Positions 1 through 9,650 are shown, counted from the stretch's first letter. The stretch: 64,000 nucleotides of DNA from Streptomyces abyssalis (GCF_001751365.1 NZ_LJGT01000041.1:1295045-1359044), one strand, 5' to 3'. The notes: generated by a model from the letters alone, not told the origin. A program made the numbers and translations.

Positions 1-52
1 AGGGCGCCGCACGGCCCGACTGCTGATGGCCCTGTACCTACCACGCGGCGGG

Positions 53-1975
53 ATGAGTGAGATGACTGTCTCCGAGCGCGAAGCCCGAGAAGTAGCCGAG
101 GCCGCACGCGAACAGGACTGGCGCAAGCCCAGCTTCGCCAAGGAAATGTTCCTGGGCCGGTTCCGGCTGGATCTGATCCACCCCCACCCGGAACCTCCCG
201 CCGAGGACGTACGGCGCGGCGAGGAGTTCCTCACCAAGCTGCGCGACTTCTGCGAGACGACGATCGACGGCTCCCGGATCGAGCGCGAGGACCGCATCCC
301 CGACGAGGTCGTCACGGGGCTGAAGGACATCGGTGCGCTCGGCATGAAGGTCGGCCCCGAATACGGCGGCCTCGGCCTCACGCAGGTCTACTACAACAAG
401 GCGCTGGCCATGATCAGCAGCGCCAGCCCAGCCGTCGGAGCGCTGCTCTCCGCCCACCAGTCGATCGGGGTGCCGCAGCCGCTGAAGATGTTCGGCACGC
501 AGGAGCAGAAGGACACCTTCCTGCCGCGCTGCGCCCGTACGGACATCTCCGCCTTCCTGCTCACGGAGCCCGACGTCGGCTCGGACCCGGCGCGGCTGGC
601 GACCACCGCGGTGCCCGACGGCGACGACTACGTCCTCGACGGCGTGAAGCTGTGGACCACCAACGGCGTCGTCGCCGACCTGCTCGTCGTCATGGCCCGC
701 GTGCCGAAGTCCGACGGCCGCAAGGGCGGCATCACGGCCTTCGTCGTCGAGGGCGGCTCCGAGGGCATCACCGTCGAGAACCGCAACACCTTCATGGGCC
801 TGCGCGGCCTGGAGAACGGCGTCACCCGTCTCCACCAGGTCCGCGTCCCGGCGGCCAACCGCATCGGCAGGGAGGGCGACGGGCTCAAGATCGCGCTCAC
901 CACCCTCAACACCGGACGGCTCTCGCTGCCCGCGACCTGCGTCGGCGCCGGCAAGTGGTGCCTCAAGGTGGCCCGTGAGTGGGGCGAGGCACGGGTGCAG
1001 TGGGGACGTCCGGTCGCCAAGCACGAGGCCGTCGGCAGCAAGATGTCCTTCATCGCGGCGACGACCTTCGCGCTGGAGGCCGTCCTCGACCTCTCCAGCC
1101 AGATGGCCGACGAAGAGCGCAACGACATCCGTATCGAGGCCGCGCTGGCCAAGCTGTACGGCAGTGAGATGGCGTGGCTCATGGCCGACGAGCTGGTCCA
1201 GATCCGCGGCGGACGGGGCTACGAGACCGCCGAGTCGCTCGCGGCGCGCGGCGAGCGCGGCGTCCCCGCGGAGCAGTTGCTGCGCGATCTGCGGATCAAC
1301 CGCATCTTCGAGGGCTCGACGGAGATCATGCATCTCCTCATCGCCCGGGAGGCCGTCGACGCCCACCTGGCGGTGGCGGGCGACCTGATCGACCCGGACA
1401 AGACGCTCTCCGACAAGCGCCGCGCCGCCATGGCCGCCGGCGGTTTCTACGCCCGCTGGCTGCCCAAACTCGTCGCGGGCCCGGGCCAGTTGCCGGGGAC
1501 CTACGCCGACTTCGGCGAACTGGCCGCGCATCTGCGCTACGTGGAGCGCACCTCGCGCAAGCTCGCCCGTTCCACGTTCTACGCCATGTCGCGGTGGCAG
1601 GGACGCATGGAGACCAAGCAGGGCTTCCTCGGGCGCATCGTGGACATCGGCGCGGAGCTGTTCGCGATGAGCGCGGCGTGCGTACGGGCGGAGAAGCTCC
1701 GGCGCGACGCCCTGAGCAGCGGGCCCGACGGCAGGGCGCCGTACCAGCTGGCCGACGTCTTCTGCAGGCAGGCGAAGGTGCGGGTGGAGGAGCTGTTCGA
1801 CCGGCTCTGGCACAACACCGACGACCTGGACCGCAAGGTCGTCAGCGGCATCCTCGACGGTGCGTACACCTGGCTGGAGGAGGGCATCATCGACCCCTCG
1901 TCCGCGGGGCCGTGGATCTCGGACGCCGTCCCCGGCCCCTCGGCCAAGAAGAACGTGCACAGGCGGATCACCTGA
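53..1975 (+). CDS. acyl-CoA dehydrogenase family protein
   Basis: Predicted FAD-dependent acyl-CoA dehydrogenase, 640 aa, which would catalyse alpha,beta-desaturation of acyl-CoA thioesters in fatty-acid or related catabolism. The substrate-loop signature LLTEPDVGSDPA is present. The C-terminal motif RIFEGSTEI matches the position of the catalytic glutamate in very-long-chain type enzymes (about E420). The protein is longer than the usual 380-400 aa short-chain enzymes and carries a helical C-terminal extension of about 200 residues, as in VLCAD/ACAD9-type members. The ATG at 53 was chosen because the family-like acidic N-terminus begins there. In-frame ATGs at 26 and 62 are alternatives. It stands alone, ahead of dxr, with a 177-bp gap. 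The family call is secure; the substrate is not known. Confidence 0.9.
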   Translation: MSEMTVSEREAREVAEAAREQDWRKPSFAKEMFLGRFRLDLIHPHPEPPAEDVRRGEEFLTKLRDFCETTIDGSRIEREDRIPDEVVTGLKDIGALGMKVGPEYGGLGLTQVYYNKALAMISSASPAVGALLSAHQSIGVPQPLKMFGTQEQKDTFLPRCARTDISAFLLTEPDVGSDPARLATTAVPDGDDYVLDGVKLWTTNGVVADLLVVMARVPKSDGRKGGITAFVVEGGSEGITVENRNTFMGLRGLENGVTRLHQVRVPAANRIGREGDGLKIALTTLNTGRLSLPATCVGAGKWCLKVAREWGEARVQWGRPVAKHEAVGSKMSFIAATTFALEAVLDLSSQMADEERNDIRIEAALAKLYGSEMAWLMADELVQIRGGRGYETAESLAARGERGVPAEQLLRDLRINRIFEGSTEIMHLLIAREAVDAHLAVAGDLIDPDKTLSDKRRAAMAAGGFYARWLPKLVAGPGQLPGTYADFGELAAHLRYVERTSRKLARSTFYAMSRWQGRMETKQGFLGRIVDIGAELFAMSAACVRAEKLRRDALSSGPDGRAPYQLADVFCRQAKVRVEELFDRLWHNTDDLDRKVVSGILDGAYTWLEEGIIDPSSAGPWISDAVPGPSAKKNVHRRIT

Positions 1976-2152
1976 CGCCTTCGGCACCCTGGTCCGCCTT
2001 CCCCACCCGGCGCACCGCCGCTCCGGCGCGGGAGGGGGCGGGCGCCCGGCGGGCTCACACGCGCCGGGCGCCCGCGGCGGGTGCGCGCGCCTGACGGACG
2101 CCGGGGCGGAGGCGGTGGACGCGGCGGTCCGAGGAGCCGTCAGAATGGGTTC

Positions 2153-3403
2153 ATGACCGAATCCCTCGCTGATCCGCACCTGCGGTCCGCCGGCCCGCCG
2201 AGTGTGCCGGAAGGGCCGCGCGACATCGTGATCCTCGGATCGACCGGCTCCATCGGCACCCAGGCAGTCGATGTCGTACTGGCCAATCCCGGCCGGTTCC
2301 GGGTCACCGGGCTGTCCGCCGCGGGAAGCCGGCTGGAGCTGCTGGCCGGGCAGGCGCACCGGCTCCAGGTGCGGACCGTCGCCGTCGCCCGTGAGGACAA
2401 GGTCGGGCTGGTGCGCCAGGCGCTGCGCGCCGAGTACGGGCCGGGGGAGCCGATTCCCGAGGTGCTCGCCGGGCCGGACGCGGCGACGGAACTGGCGGCG
2501 AGCGAGTGCCACACGGTGCTCAACGGCATCACGGGCTCCATCGGGCTGGCGCCGACACTCGCGGCGCTGGAGGCGGGCCGGATGCTGGCCCTGGCCAACA
2601 AGGAGTCGCTGATCGTCGGCGGTCCGCTGGTGAGGGAGCTGGCCGCCCCCGGCCAGATCGTCCCCGTGGACTCCGAGCACTCGGCGCTCTTCCAGGCCCT
2701 GATGAGCGGCACGCACGCGGAGGTGCGCAAGCTGCTGATCACCGCATCGGGGGGCCCGTTCCGGGGTCGCGGCAAGGCCGGACTGGCCGACGTGACGCCC
2801 AAGGAGGCGCTGGCACATCCGACCTGGGACATGGGCCCGGTCATCACCGTCAACTCGGCGACTCTCGTCAACAAGGGCCTGGAGGTCATCGAGGCTCATC
2901 TCCTCTACGGCGTCCCCTTCGAGCGGATCGAGGTCGTCGTGCACCCGCAGTCGGCCGTGCACTCGATGGTGGAGTTCACCGACGGCTCGACGATGGCCCA
3001 GTGCGGCCCGCCGGACATGCGGCTGCCGATCGCTCTCGGCATCGGATGGCCGGAGCGGGTTCCGGACGCCGGGCCGGTCTTCGACTGGTCGCGTGCGATG
3101 TCGTGGGACTTCTTCCCGCTGGAGGCCGAGGCGTTCCCAGCCGTGCCGCTCGCCTTCCAGGTCGGCCGCTCGGGTGGCACCGCGCCGGCCGTCTACAACG
3201 CCGCGAACGAGGAGTGCGTCGAGGCGTTCTTGAACGGAAGGCTGCCGTTCCCCGGCATCGTGGATACGGTTGCCGCTGTGGTCGAGGAGCACGGGACCCC
3301 CAGCGCGGCGGCGTTGACGCTGGACGATGTCCTCGACGCGGAGACCTGGGCGCGCAGGCGCGCCCGTGAAATGGCGACGGCAGCAGCGGAGGCCCGCGCA
3401 TGA
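2153..3403 (+). CDS. dxr: 1-deoxy-D-xylulose 5-phosphate reductoisomerase
   Basis: Second step of the MEP isoprenoid pathway: converts DXP to MEP using NADPH and a divalent metal in the cytoplasm. The protein is 416 aa. The Rossmann motif GSTGSIG is at residues 29-35 after a short disordered actinobacterial N-terminal tail. The metal-binding motif VDSEHSALFQ and the downstream NKGLEVIEAH motif carry the expected acidic ligands. The ATG at 2153 is preferred over upstream in-frame starts because everything upstream is low-complexity Gly/Arg coding. It overlaps the next gene by ATGA (3400-3403), so it is probably translationally coupled to the M50 protease. ispG, another MEP gene, follows just after that protease. 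Confidence 0.97.
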   Translation: MTESLADPHLRSAGPPSVPEGPRDIVILGSTGSIGTQAVDVVLANPGRFRVTGLSAAGSRLELLAGQAHRLQVRTVAVAREDKVGLVRQALRAEYGPGEPIPEVLAGPDAATELAASECHTVLNGITGSIGLAPTLAALEAGRMLALANKESLIVGGPLVRELAAPGQIVPVDSEHSALFQALMSGTHAEVRKLLITASGGPFRGRGKAGLADVTPKEALAHPTWDMGPVITVNSATLVNKGLEVIEAHLLYGVPFERIEVVVHPQSAVHSMVEFTDGSTMAQCGPPDMRLPIALGIGWPERVPDAGPVFDWSRAMSWDFFPLEAEAFPAVPLAFQVGRSGGTAPAVYNAANEECVEAFLNGRLPFPGIVDTVAAVVEEHGTPSAAALTLDDVLDAETWARRRAREMATAAAEARA

Positions 3404-4704
3404 CGACCTTCATGACGATTCTGGGCATAGTCGTCTTCATCGTCGGTCTGCTCTTCTCCATCGCCTGGCACGAGCTGGGGCACCTGTCGACGGCGAAGAT
3501 GTTCGGCATCCGCGTACCGCAGTACATGGTGGGCTTCGGCCCGACGATCTTCTCGCGTCGCAAGGGGGACACGGAGTACGGCCTGAAGGCGGTGCCCCTC
3601 GGCGGCTACATCCGCATGATCGGCATGTTCCCGCCCAGCGAGGACGGGACGCTGCGCAAGCGTTCGACCTCTCCGTTCCGCGGCATGATCGAGGACGCCC
3701 GGGCGGCCGCCTTCGAGGAGCTGAAGCCCGGCGACGAGAAGCGGCTCTTCTACACGCGAGCGCCCTGGAAGCGCGTCATCGTCATGTTCGCCGGGCCGTT
3801 CATGAACCTGATCCTCGCCGTCGTGATCTTCCTGGTCGTACTGATGTCCTTCGGCATCAACACCCAGACCACCACCGTCTCCTCCGTCTCCAAGTGTGTG
3901 ATCCCTGCCTCGGCGAAGTCCGACAAGTGCCCTGCGGGCGCCAAGGACTCGCCGGCGAAGGCGGCGGGCATGCTGCCCGGCGACAAGATCGTGGCCTTCG
4001 ACGGCAGGCCCGTCAAAGAATGGGGCACCCTCCAGCAGGCGATCCGTGACACCACCGGACCCGCCACCATCACCGTGCAGCGCGACGGCGACCGCAAGAC
4101 GCTCCAGGCCGACCTGATCCCGAACAAGGTCGCCAAGTCCGACGGCCGCGGCGGCTATGTCGAGGGCGAGTACGTCACGGCCGGCTTCCTCGGCTTCACC
4201 CCGGCGAGCGGCGTGATCCCGCAGACCTTCCCGCAGTCCGTCGACCGGATGAGCGACATGATGGTCCAGGGCGTGGAGGCCCTGGTCGCACTGCCCTCCA
4301 AGGTCCCCGACCTCTGGAACGCGGCGTTCGACGGCGGCGAGCGCAAGCAGGACTCCCCGATGGGCGTCGTCGGCGCGGCCCGGGTCGGCGGCGAGGTCTT
4401 CTCGCTCGACATCCCGCCGACGCAGCGGGTGGCGACGATGCTCTTCCTCGTCGCGGGCTTCAACCTGTCGCTGTTCCTCTTCAACATGCTGCCGCTGCTG
4501 CCGCTGGACGGCGGCCACATCGCGGGCGCCCTGTGGGAGTCGGTGCGGCGGGCCTTCGCCAAGGTCTTCCGACGACCCGACCCCGGTCCCTTCGACGTGG
4601 CGAAGCTGATGCCGGTCGCGTACGTCGTCGCGGGGATCTTCATCTGCTTCACGCTGCTCGTGCTGGTCGCCGATGTGGTCAACCCGGTGAGACTCGCGGG
4701 ATAG
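3400..4704 (+). CDS. rseP: M50 family site-2 (RseP-like) membrane metalloprotease
   Basis: Predicted intramembrane zinc metalloprotease, 434 aa, of the RseP/RasP/Rip1 family that cleaves anti-sigma factors or signal-peptide remnants within the membrane. The zinc motif HELGH is at residues 24-28 inside the first transmembrane segment. The third ligand lies in PLDGGH (about D370) in a C-terminal membrane segment. A PDZ-like domain sits between them (about residues 190-260, with the GMLPGDKIVAFDG turn). About four transmembrane segments are visible. It overlaps dxr by 4 bp and is followed by a strong hairpin at 4711. The physiological substrate cannot be read from the sequence. Confidence 0.93.
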   Translation: MTTFMTILGIVVFIVGLLFSIAWHELGHLSTAKMFGIRVPQYMVGFGPTIFSRRKGDTEYGLKAVPLGGYIRMIGMFPPSEDGTLRKRSTSPFRGMIEDARAAAFEELKPGDEKRLFYTRAPWKRVIVMFAGPFMNLILAVVIFLVVLMSFGINTQTTTVSSVSKCVIPASAKSDKCPAGAKDSPAKAAGMLPGDKIVAFDGRPVKEWGTLQQAIRDTTGPATITVQRDGDRKTLQADLIPNKVAKSDGRGGYVEGEYVTAGFLGFTPASGVIPQTFPQSVDRMSDMMVQGVEALVALPSKVPDLWNAAFDGGERKQDSPMGVVGAARVGGEVFSLDIPPTQRVATMLFLVAGFNLSLFLFNMLPLLPLDGGHIAGALWESVRRAFAKVFRRPDPGPFDVAKLMPVAYVVAGIFICFTLLVLVADVVNPVRLAG

Positions 4705-4710
4705 CCGTAC

Positions 4711-4737
4711 GGGGCCGCCGCACCGGCCGGCGGCCCC
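4711..4737 (+). terminator. intrinsic terminator of dxr-rseP
   Basis: A perfect 10-bp GC-rich inverted repeat (GGGGCCGCCG and its complement) with a 7-nt loop starts 7 nt after the rseP stop codon. There is no long T tract, which is common for Streptomyces terminators. Confidence 0.7.
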
Positions 4738-4911
4738 TGCCCCGAAGACGGCGGCCCGTGTCATCCGGGCGGGTTTTTGCCCGGTATGTACGCTTCCGCC
4801 GGTTACCGGGAGAGGGATGTGCTCGTACGGGTGACGGTGCCGTAATCTCGGGGCCTGGAGCCCGTCGATCTATCGGGACTTCTCGATCCATACCTTGGGG
4901 TTGCACGCCTG

Positions 4912-6075
4912 ATGACAGCGACAGCGATTTCGCTCGGAATGCCGGACGTACCGACCAAGCTGACCGACCGCCGCAAGAGCCGGCAGATCCAGGTGGGTCC
5001 GGTGGCTGTCGGCGGCGACGCACCGGTCTCCGTACAGTCGATGACCACGACCCGCACTGCCGACATCGGCTCGACGCTCCAGCAGATCGCCGAGCTGACC
5101 GCGTCCGGCTGCCAGATCGTGCGAGTGGCCTGCCCCACGCAGGACGACGCCGACGCGCTGGCCACCATCGCCGCCAAGTCGCAGATCCCCGTGATCGCCG
5201 ACATCCACTTCCAGCCGAAGTACGTGTTCGCCGCGATCGACGCGGGCTGCGCCGCCGTCCGCGTCAACCCCGGCAACATCAAGCAGTTCGACGACAAGGT
5301 CAAGGAGATCGCCCGGGCGGCCTCCTCCGCCGGCACCCCGATCCGTATCGGCGTCAACGCCGGCTCACTCGACAAGCGGCTGCTGCAGAAGTACGGGAAG
5401 GCCACCCCGGAGGCACTCGTCGAGTCGGCCTTGTGGGAGTGCTCCCTGTTCGAGGAGCACGGCTTCCGCGACATCAAGATCTCGGTCAAGCACAACGACC
5501 CCGTCGTCATGATCAACGCCTACCGGCAGCTCGCCGCGCAGTGCGACTATCCGCTGCACCTCGGCGTCACCGAGGCGGGTCCCTCCTTCCAGGGCACGAT
5601 CAAGTCCTCTGTCGCCTTCGGGGCGCTGCTGTCGGAGGGCATCGGCGACACGATCCGGGTCTCGCTGTCGGCGCCGCCCGCCGAGGAGTGCAAGGTCGGG
5701 ATCTCCATCCTGGAGTCGCTCGGCCTGCGCCAGCGCCGCCTGGAGATCGTCTCCTGCCCGTCCTGCGGCCGGGCCCAGGTGGACGTCTACAAGCTGGCCG
5801 ACGAGGTGACCGCCGGCCTGGAGGGCATGGAGGTCCCGCTGCGGGTCGCCGTCATGGGATGCGTCGTCAACGGCCCGGGCGAGGCCCGCGAGGCCGACCT
5901 CGGCGTCGCCTCCGGCAACGGCAAGGGACAGATCTTCGTCAAGGGCGAGGTCATCAAGACCGTCCCGGAGTCCAAGATCGTCGAGACGCTGATCGACGAG
6001 GCGATGAAGATCGCGGAGAAGATGGAGGCGGACGGCGTCGCATCGGGCGAACCGCAGGTCGCCGTCAGCGGCTGA
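4912..6075 (+). CDS. ispG: 4-hydroxy-3-methylbut-2-enyl diphosphate synthase (flavodoxin/ferredoxin)
   Basis: Penultimate MEP-pathway enzyme, 387 aa, which reductively converts MEcPP to HMBPP using a [4Fe-4S] cluster. The cluster ligands are visible as SCPSCGRAQ (CxxC) and a third cysteine in MGCVVNGPGEA. The TIM-barrel half carries the motif VQSMTTTRTADI near residue 40. The length is typical for the two-domain bacterial enzyme. Its place behind dxr and the M50 protease is the usual streptomycete arrangement. A hairpin separates it from rseP, so it probably has its own promoter within 4738-4911. A TAATCT hexamer at 4843 is a possible -10, but no convincing -35 was seen. Confidence 0.97.
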   Translation: MTATAISLGMPDVPTKLTDRRKSRQIQVGPVAVGGDAPVSVQSMTTTRTADIGSTLQQIAELTASGCQIVRVACPTQDDADALATIAAKSQIPVIADIHFQPKYVFAAIDAGCAAVRVNPGNIKQFDDKVKEIARAASSAGTPIRIGVNAGSLDKRLLQKYGKATPEALVESALWECSLFEEHGFRDIKISVKHNDPVVMINAYRQLAAQCDYPLHLGVTEAGPSFQGTIKSSVAFGALLSEGIGDTIRVSLSAPPAEECKVGISILESLGLRQRRLEIVSCPSCGRAQVDVYKLADEVTAGLEGMEVPLRVAVMGCVVNGPGEAREADLGVASGNGKGQIFVKGEVIKTVPESKIVETLIDEAMKIAEKMEADGVASGEPQVAVSG

Positions 6076-6115
6076 CCGTCCGGTCCACCGCCGCGGCGGA
6101 CCGCGTACGTACGAG

Positions 6116-6148
6116 TCCGGCCCCGTTGCCCCTGGCGACGGGGCCGGA
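6116..6148 (+). terminator. intrinsic terminator of ispG
   Basis: An 11-bp inverted repeat (TCCGGCCCCGT and complement) with an 11-nt loop, 40 nt after the ispG stop. Confidence 0.65.
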
Positions 6149-6242
6149 GGTACGCCCAGCCCGTGCGGGGTACAGTCGGAAGAGCGCCCGCTCCCCATCG
6201 CTTCCGTCCCCGGGGCCACATCACGGTGAGGCAGCCGACACT

Positions 6243-7088
6243 TTGTTGACCACCACCTCCACCAGGGTTGTCGAGCCGGCCGAACTCGACGACGTCCTCG
6301 CGGTGCTGGACCGCGAGCCGGTCAACAACGCCTTCATCGCATCCCGGGTGCGCAACGCCGGCCTCGACGCGCTGCGCCTGGGCGGCGAGATGTGGGGCTG
6401 GTACCAGAGGGGGCGGCTCGTCTCCCTCTGCTACGCCGGCGCCAACCTCGTACCGCTGTGCGCGGAGCCGGAAGCCGTGCGGGCCTTCGCCGAACGGGCG
6501 CGCCGGCAGGGGCGTCGCTGCTCCTCGATCGTCGGCCCGTCGGAGTCCACGGCCGCCCTGTGGTCGTATCTGGAACCGCACTGGGGTCCCGCCCGCGAGG
6601 TCCGGCCCCGTCAGCCCCTCATGGTCACGCGAGAGATCCCGCACGACGTACGGCCGGACCCGCTGGTGCGCCGCATCCGCAAGGACGAGATGGAACTCGT
6701 GCTGCCGGCCTGCGTGGAGATGTTCACCGAGGAGGTCGGGGTCTCGCCGCTCGCCGGCGACGGCGGGCTGGTCTACCAGTCCCGGGTCGCCGAACTCGTC
6801 GGCTCCGGCCGCTCCTTCGCCCGCGTCGAGAACCGCCGGATCGTCTTCAAGGCCGAGATCGGCGCGGCCACGCCACACGCCTGCCAGATCCAGGGCGTCT
6901 GGGTCACTCCCGAGCGCCGCGGCGAGGGCCTGTCCGTGTCCGGCATGGCGGCGGTGCTGCGCTACGCGATCAACGAGGTCGCACCGCTGGTCAGCCTCTA
7001 CGTCAACGACTTCAACCACGCCGCGCGCGCCTCGTACCGGCGTGTGGGCTTCCGCGAGGTCGGGTCCTTCATGAGCGTGCTGTTCTGA
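6243..7088 (+). CDS. GNAT family N-acetyltransferase (DUF4081-type)
   Basis: Predicted cytoplasmic GNAT-fold acyltransferase, 281 aa, with an N-terminal DUF4081-like domain (about residues 1-110, LGGEMWGWY...GANLVP) and a C-terminal acetyl-CoA binding domain. The core motif is QGVWVTPERRGEGL followed by YVNDFNHAARASYRRVGF, typical of motif A and the C-terminal strand. An open frame extends far upstream with no gene-like content. The tandem TTG codons at 6243 and 6246 are the likely starts because the conserved LTTTSTRV segment begins there and a GTGAG sequence lies about 12 nt upstream. The substrate is unknown. A second GNAT gene follows after 67 bp. Confidence 0.85.
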   Translation: MLTTTSTRVVEPAELDDVLAVLDREPVNNAFIASRVRNAGLDALRLGGEMWGWYQRGRLVSLCYAGANLVPLCAEPEAVRAFAERARRQGRRCSSIVGPSESTAALWSYLEPHWGPAREVRPRQPLMVTREIPHDVRPDPLVRRIRKDEMELVLPACVEMFTEEVGVSPLAGDGGLVYQSRVAELVGSGRSFARVENRRIVFKAEIGAATPHACQIQGVWVTPERRGEGLSVSGMAAVLRYAINEVAPLVSLYVNDFNHAARASYRRVGFREVGSFMSVLF

Positions 7089-7155
7089 GCCCTGCGCCAG
7101 GTCGCGGGCACCACGGCGGGCTGCCGCCCCCGTGGGTGCTAGTAGCCTCCCGGGC

Positions 7156-7725
7156 ATGCTGCATTCTGCCGGGGGGCCACCCCAGGACCCCCGCGAGCCC
7201 CTCGTCGCACCGCTGGACCTGGAAGCGAACGTGGACGACGCCCTCGCCGTGCAGGCCGTCGCCTTCGGGCTGAGCGACGACGAGATCGGAGTGCGGCGGC
7301 ACATCGTGCTGCGCCATCTGAAATCACCGGGCGCGATGGCGCTCGGGGCGCGCACGCCAGAGGGGCGGCTGGTCGGTTTCGTCTACGGAATGCCCAACGA
7401 CCGTACGCAGTGGTGGTCCACCGTCGTCACGGGCCCGCTGCGCGCCGCCGGCTTCGAGGACTGGCTGGACAACTCCTTCGTCATCACCGAACTCCACGTC
7501 CTGCCGCTCCACCAGCGCCGCGGCCTCGGCCGCCGCCTGATCACCATGCTCACCGACGCCGCCGGGCAGCCGCGTTCGCTGCTCTCCGCGATCGACACCG
7601 ACAGCCCGGCCCGCTCCCTCTACCACCGCCTCGGCTACCGGGACCTGGCCCGCAACGTGCACTTCCCGAGTGCGCCGAGTCCGTACGCCGTGATGGGGGC
7701 GTGGCTGCCGCTGCGCAGATCCTGA
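7156..7725 (+). CDS. GNAT family N-acetyltransferase
   Basis: Predicted acetyl-CoA dependent N-acetyltransferase, 189 aa. The motif LHVLPLHQRRGLGRRLITML is the pyrophosphate-binding Q/RxxGxG/A signature, and LYHRLGYRDL is the typical C-terminal helix-strand. The ATG at 7156 is preferred over 7132 because the family-like sequence starts after it. It lies between the DUF4081-type acetyltransferase and proS on the same strand. Substrate unknown. Confidence 0.85.
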   Translation: MLHSAGGPPQDPREPLVAPLDLEANVDDALAVQAVAFGLSDDEIGVRRHIVLRHLKSPGAMALGARTPEGRLVGFVYGMPNDRTQWWSTVVTGPLRAAGFEDWLDNSFVITELHVLPLHQRRGLGRRLITMLTDAAGQPRSLLSAIDTDSPARSLYHRLGYRDLARNVHFPSAPSPYAVMGAWLPLRRS

Positions 7726-7861
7726 GCGGCGCGGGGTCCGGCCCTGAGCGGCGCGGCGGATCTGCGGGGGCGGGGGAATCGCATTTCCGTGCCGTGCACG
7801 GGGCCGGATAGTCTCCTCCCCAGTTGTTTCGACTGCTTTCAACCACCGCACGGAGAATTCC

Positions 7862-9574
7862 ATGGCAGCCCGAGTCCAGCGTTTGTCCCGGTCGATGCTG
7901 AAGACACTGCGCGACGACCCGGCCGATGCCGAGACCGTCAGCCACAAGCTGCTGGTGCGTGCCGGATACGTGCGCCGTGCGGCGGCCGGGATCTGGACAT
8001 GGCTGCCCCTGGGCCTGCAGGTGCTGGAGAACGTCACCCGGGTCGTACGCGAGGAGATGGACGCCATCGGCGCCCAGGAGGTGCTCCTTCCCGCGCTGCT
8101 GCCCAAGGAGCCCTACGAGATCTCCGGGCGCTACACGGAGTACGGCGATCTGCTCTTCCGCCTGGAGGACCGCAAGGGCGCGGGTTATCTGCTGGGGCCC
8201 ACGCACGAGGAGATCTTCACCCAGGTCGTCAAGGACCAGTGCACGTCCTACAAGGACCTGCCGGTGACGCTCTACCAGATCCAGACCAAGTACCGGGACG
8301 AGGCGCGTCCCCGCTCGGGAATCCTGCGCGGGCGTGAGTTCACGATGAAGGACGCCTACTCCTTCGACGTGAGCGACGAGGGCCTGGCCGAGTCCTACGC
8401 GCGCGAGCGCGAGGCATACCAGCGCATCTTCGAGCGCCTCGGGCTCGACTACCGCATCGTCTCCGCGGTCTCCGGCGCCATGGGCGGCTCGGCCTCGGAG
8501 GAGTTCCTCGCACCGGCCGCCGCCGGCGAGGACACCTACGCGCAGTGCCCCTCCTGCGGGTTCGCGGCCAACACGGAGGCACTGTCGGTCGCCGTCCAGC
8601 CCGCCGCGGACGCGGACCACCCCGCGGTGGAGGAGCTCGACACCCCGGACACCCCGACCATCGAGACCCTCGCGGAGCACCTGGGCGTCCCCGCCTCGGC
8701 CACGCTGAAGAACCTGCTGGTGAAGATCGACGGTGAGATCGCGGCCGTCGGCGTCCCCGGGAACCGCGACGTGGACCTCGGCAAGCTCGCCGAGCATCTC
8801 GCCCCCGCCGAGGTGGAGTTGGTCACCGCCGACGACTTCACGGACAGGCCCGACCTCGTACGCGGCTACGTCGGCCCGCAGAACGGCATGGCGGGCAAGG
8901 CCTTCCGCTACATCGCCGACCCTCGCGTCGCCCCCGGCACGGAGTGGGTCACCGGTGCCAACAAGCCCGACAAGCACGCGCGTCACGTGGTGTGCGGCCG
9001 CGACTTCGAGGTCGACGACTATCTCGACGTGGTCGTCGTCGAGGCCGGCGACCCCTGCCCGCAGTGCGGTTCGGGCATCGTGCTCGACAGGGCGATCGAA
9101 ATCGGCCACATCTTCCAGCTCGGCCGCAAGTACGCGGACGCCTTCGAGCTGGACGTGCTGGGCCAGGACGGCAAGCCCGTTCGCGTGACCATGGGCTCGT
9201 ACGGCATCGGCGTGACGCGCGCGGTGGCGGCTCTGGCCGAGCAGACCGCGGACGAGCAGGGGCTGTGCTGGCCCCGGGAGATCGCCCCGGCGGACGTCCA
9301 CGTCGTGGCCGCGGGGAAGGCCCTGCAGACCGAACTCGCCGTCGACGTCGCGGAGAAGCTCGGCGCCGCCGGTGTGCGCGTGATCGTGGACGACCGTGCA
9401 GGCGTCTCGCCCGGTGTGAAGTTCACCGATGCCGAGCTGATCGGCGTGCCCTCGATCCTGGTCGTGGGCCGGGGCGCCAAGGACGGTCTGGTCGAGCTGA
9501 AGGACCGCCGCAGCGGCCGGCGTGAGGAGCTGACGGTGGCGGACGCCGTCGCCCGGCTCTCGGCCGACGCCTGA
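7862..9574 (+). CDS. proS: prolyl-tRNA synthetase
   Basis: Class II aminoacyl-tRNA synthetase that charges tRNA-Pro, 570 aa, bacterial type. Motif 2 is visible as TKYRDEARPRSGILRGREF with the KDAYSFD element after it. An INS editing-type insertion of about 180 residues follows (about residues 230-400, with CPSCG near the start and CPQCGSG near the end). Motif 3 is MGSYGIGVTR, and the anticodon-binding domain ends the protein. A GGAG ribosome-binding sequence precedes the ATG. The gene ends upstream of a tandem 8-bp repeat and a bidirectional terminator shared with the convergent citE-like gene. Confidence 0.97.
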   Translation: MAARVQRLSRSMLKTLRDDPADAETVSHKLLVRAGYVRRAAAGIWTWLPLGLQVLENVTRVVREEMDAIGAQEVLLPALLPKEPYEISGRYTEYGDLLFRLEDRKGAGYLLGPTHEEIFTQVVKDQCTSYKDLPVTLYQIQTKYRDEARPRSGILRGREFTMKDAYSFDVSDEGLAESYAREREAYQRIFERLGLDYRIVSAVSGAMGGSASEEFLAPAAAGEDTYAQCPSCGFAANTEALSVAVQPAADADHPAVEELDTPDTPTIETLAEHLGVPASATLKNLLVKIDGEIAAVGVPGNRDVDLGKLAEHLAPAEVELVTADDFTDRPDLVRGYVGPQNGMAGKAFRYIADPRVAPGTEWVTGANKPDKHARHVVCGRDFEVDDYLDVVVVEAGDPCPQCGSGIVLDRAIEIGHIFQLGRKYADAFELDVLGQDGKPVRVTMGSYGIGVTRAVAALAEQTADEQGLCWPREIAPADVHVVAAGKALQTELAVDVAEKLGAAGVRVIVDDRAGVSPGVKFTDAELIGVPSILVVGRGAKDGLVELKDRRSGRREELTVADAVARLSADA

Positions 9575-9616
9575 GTCTGAGCCGGGGCCGGGACCTGAGC
9601 CGGGGCCGCTCGGTCG

Positions 9617-9648
9617 CTGACCGCCTGACTGCCTGACTGCCTGACCGC
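9617..9648. repeat. four tandem copies of an 8-bp repeat (CTGACYGC)
   Basis: CTGACCGC, CTGACTGC, CTGACTGC and CTGACCGC lie head to tail between the proS stop and the convergent terminator. They mark the junction of conserved core genes with the accessory organic-acid module. Confidence 0.85.
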
Positions 9649-9650
9649 GT

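Noticed and set aside
38..3292. Very long open frame on the minus strand opposite the acyl-CoA dehydrogenase and dxr
   Set aside because: It covers two well-supported plus-strand genes and its protein is Arg/Gly/Ala/His-rich with no family-like segment. In very GC-rich DNA such frames are expected.
4533..6242. Upstream extension of the DUF4081-type acetyltransferase into the ispG region
   Set aside because: The extension lies in the wrong frame over ispG and is Arg/Gly-rich. The family-like protein begins at the TTG near 6243.
7726..7861. T-box or other tRNA-sensing leader before proS
   Set aside because: The gap is only 136 bp and has no T-box sequence or long stem I. A TAGTCT hexamer is present but unsupported.
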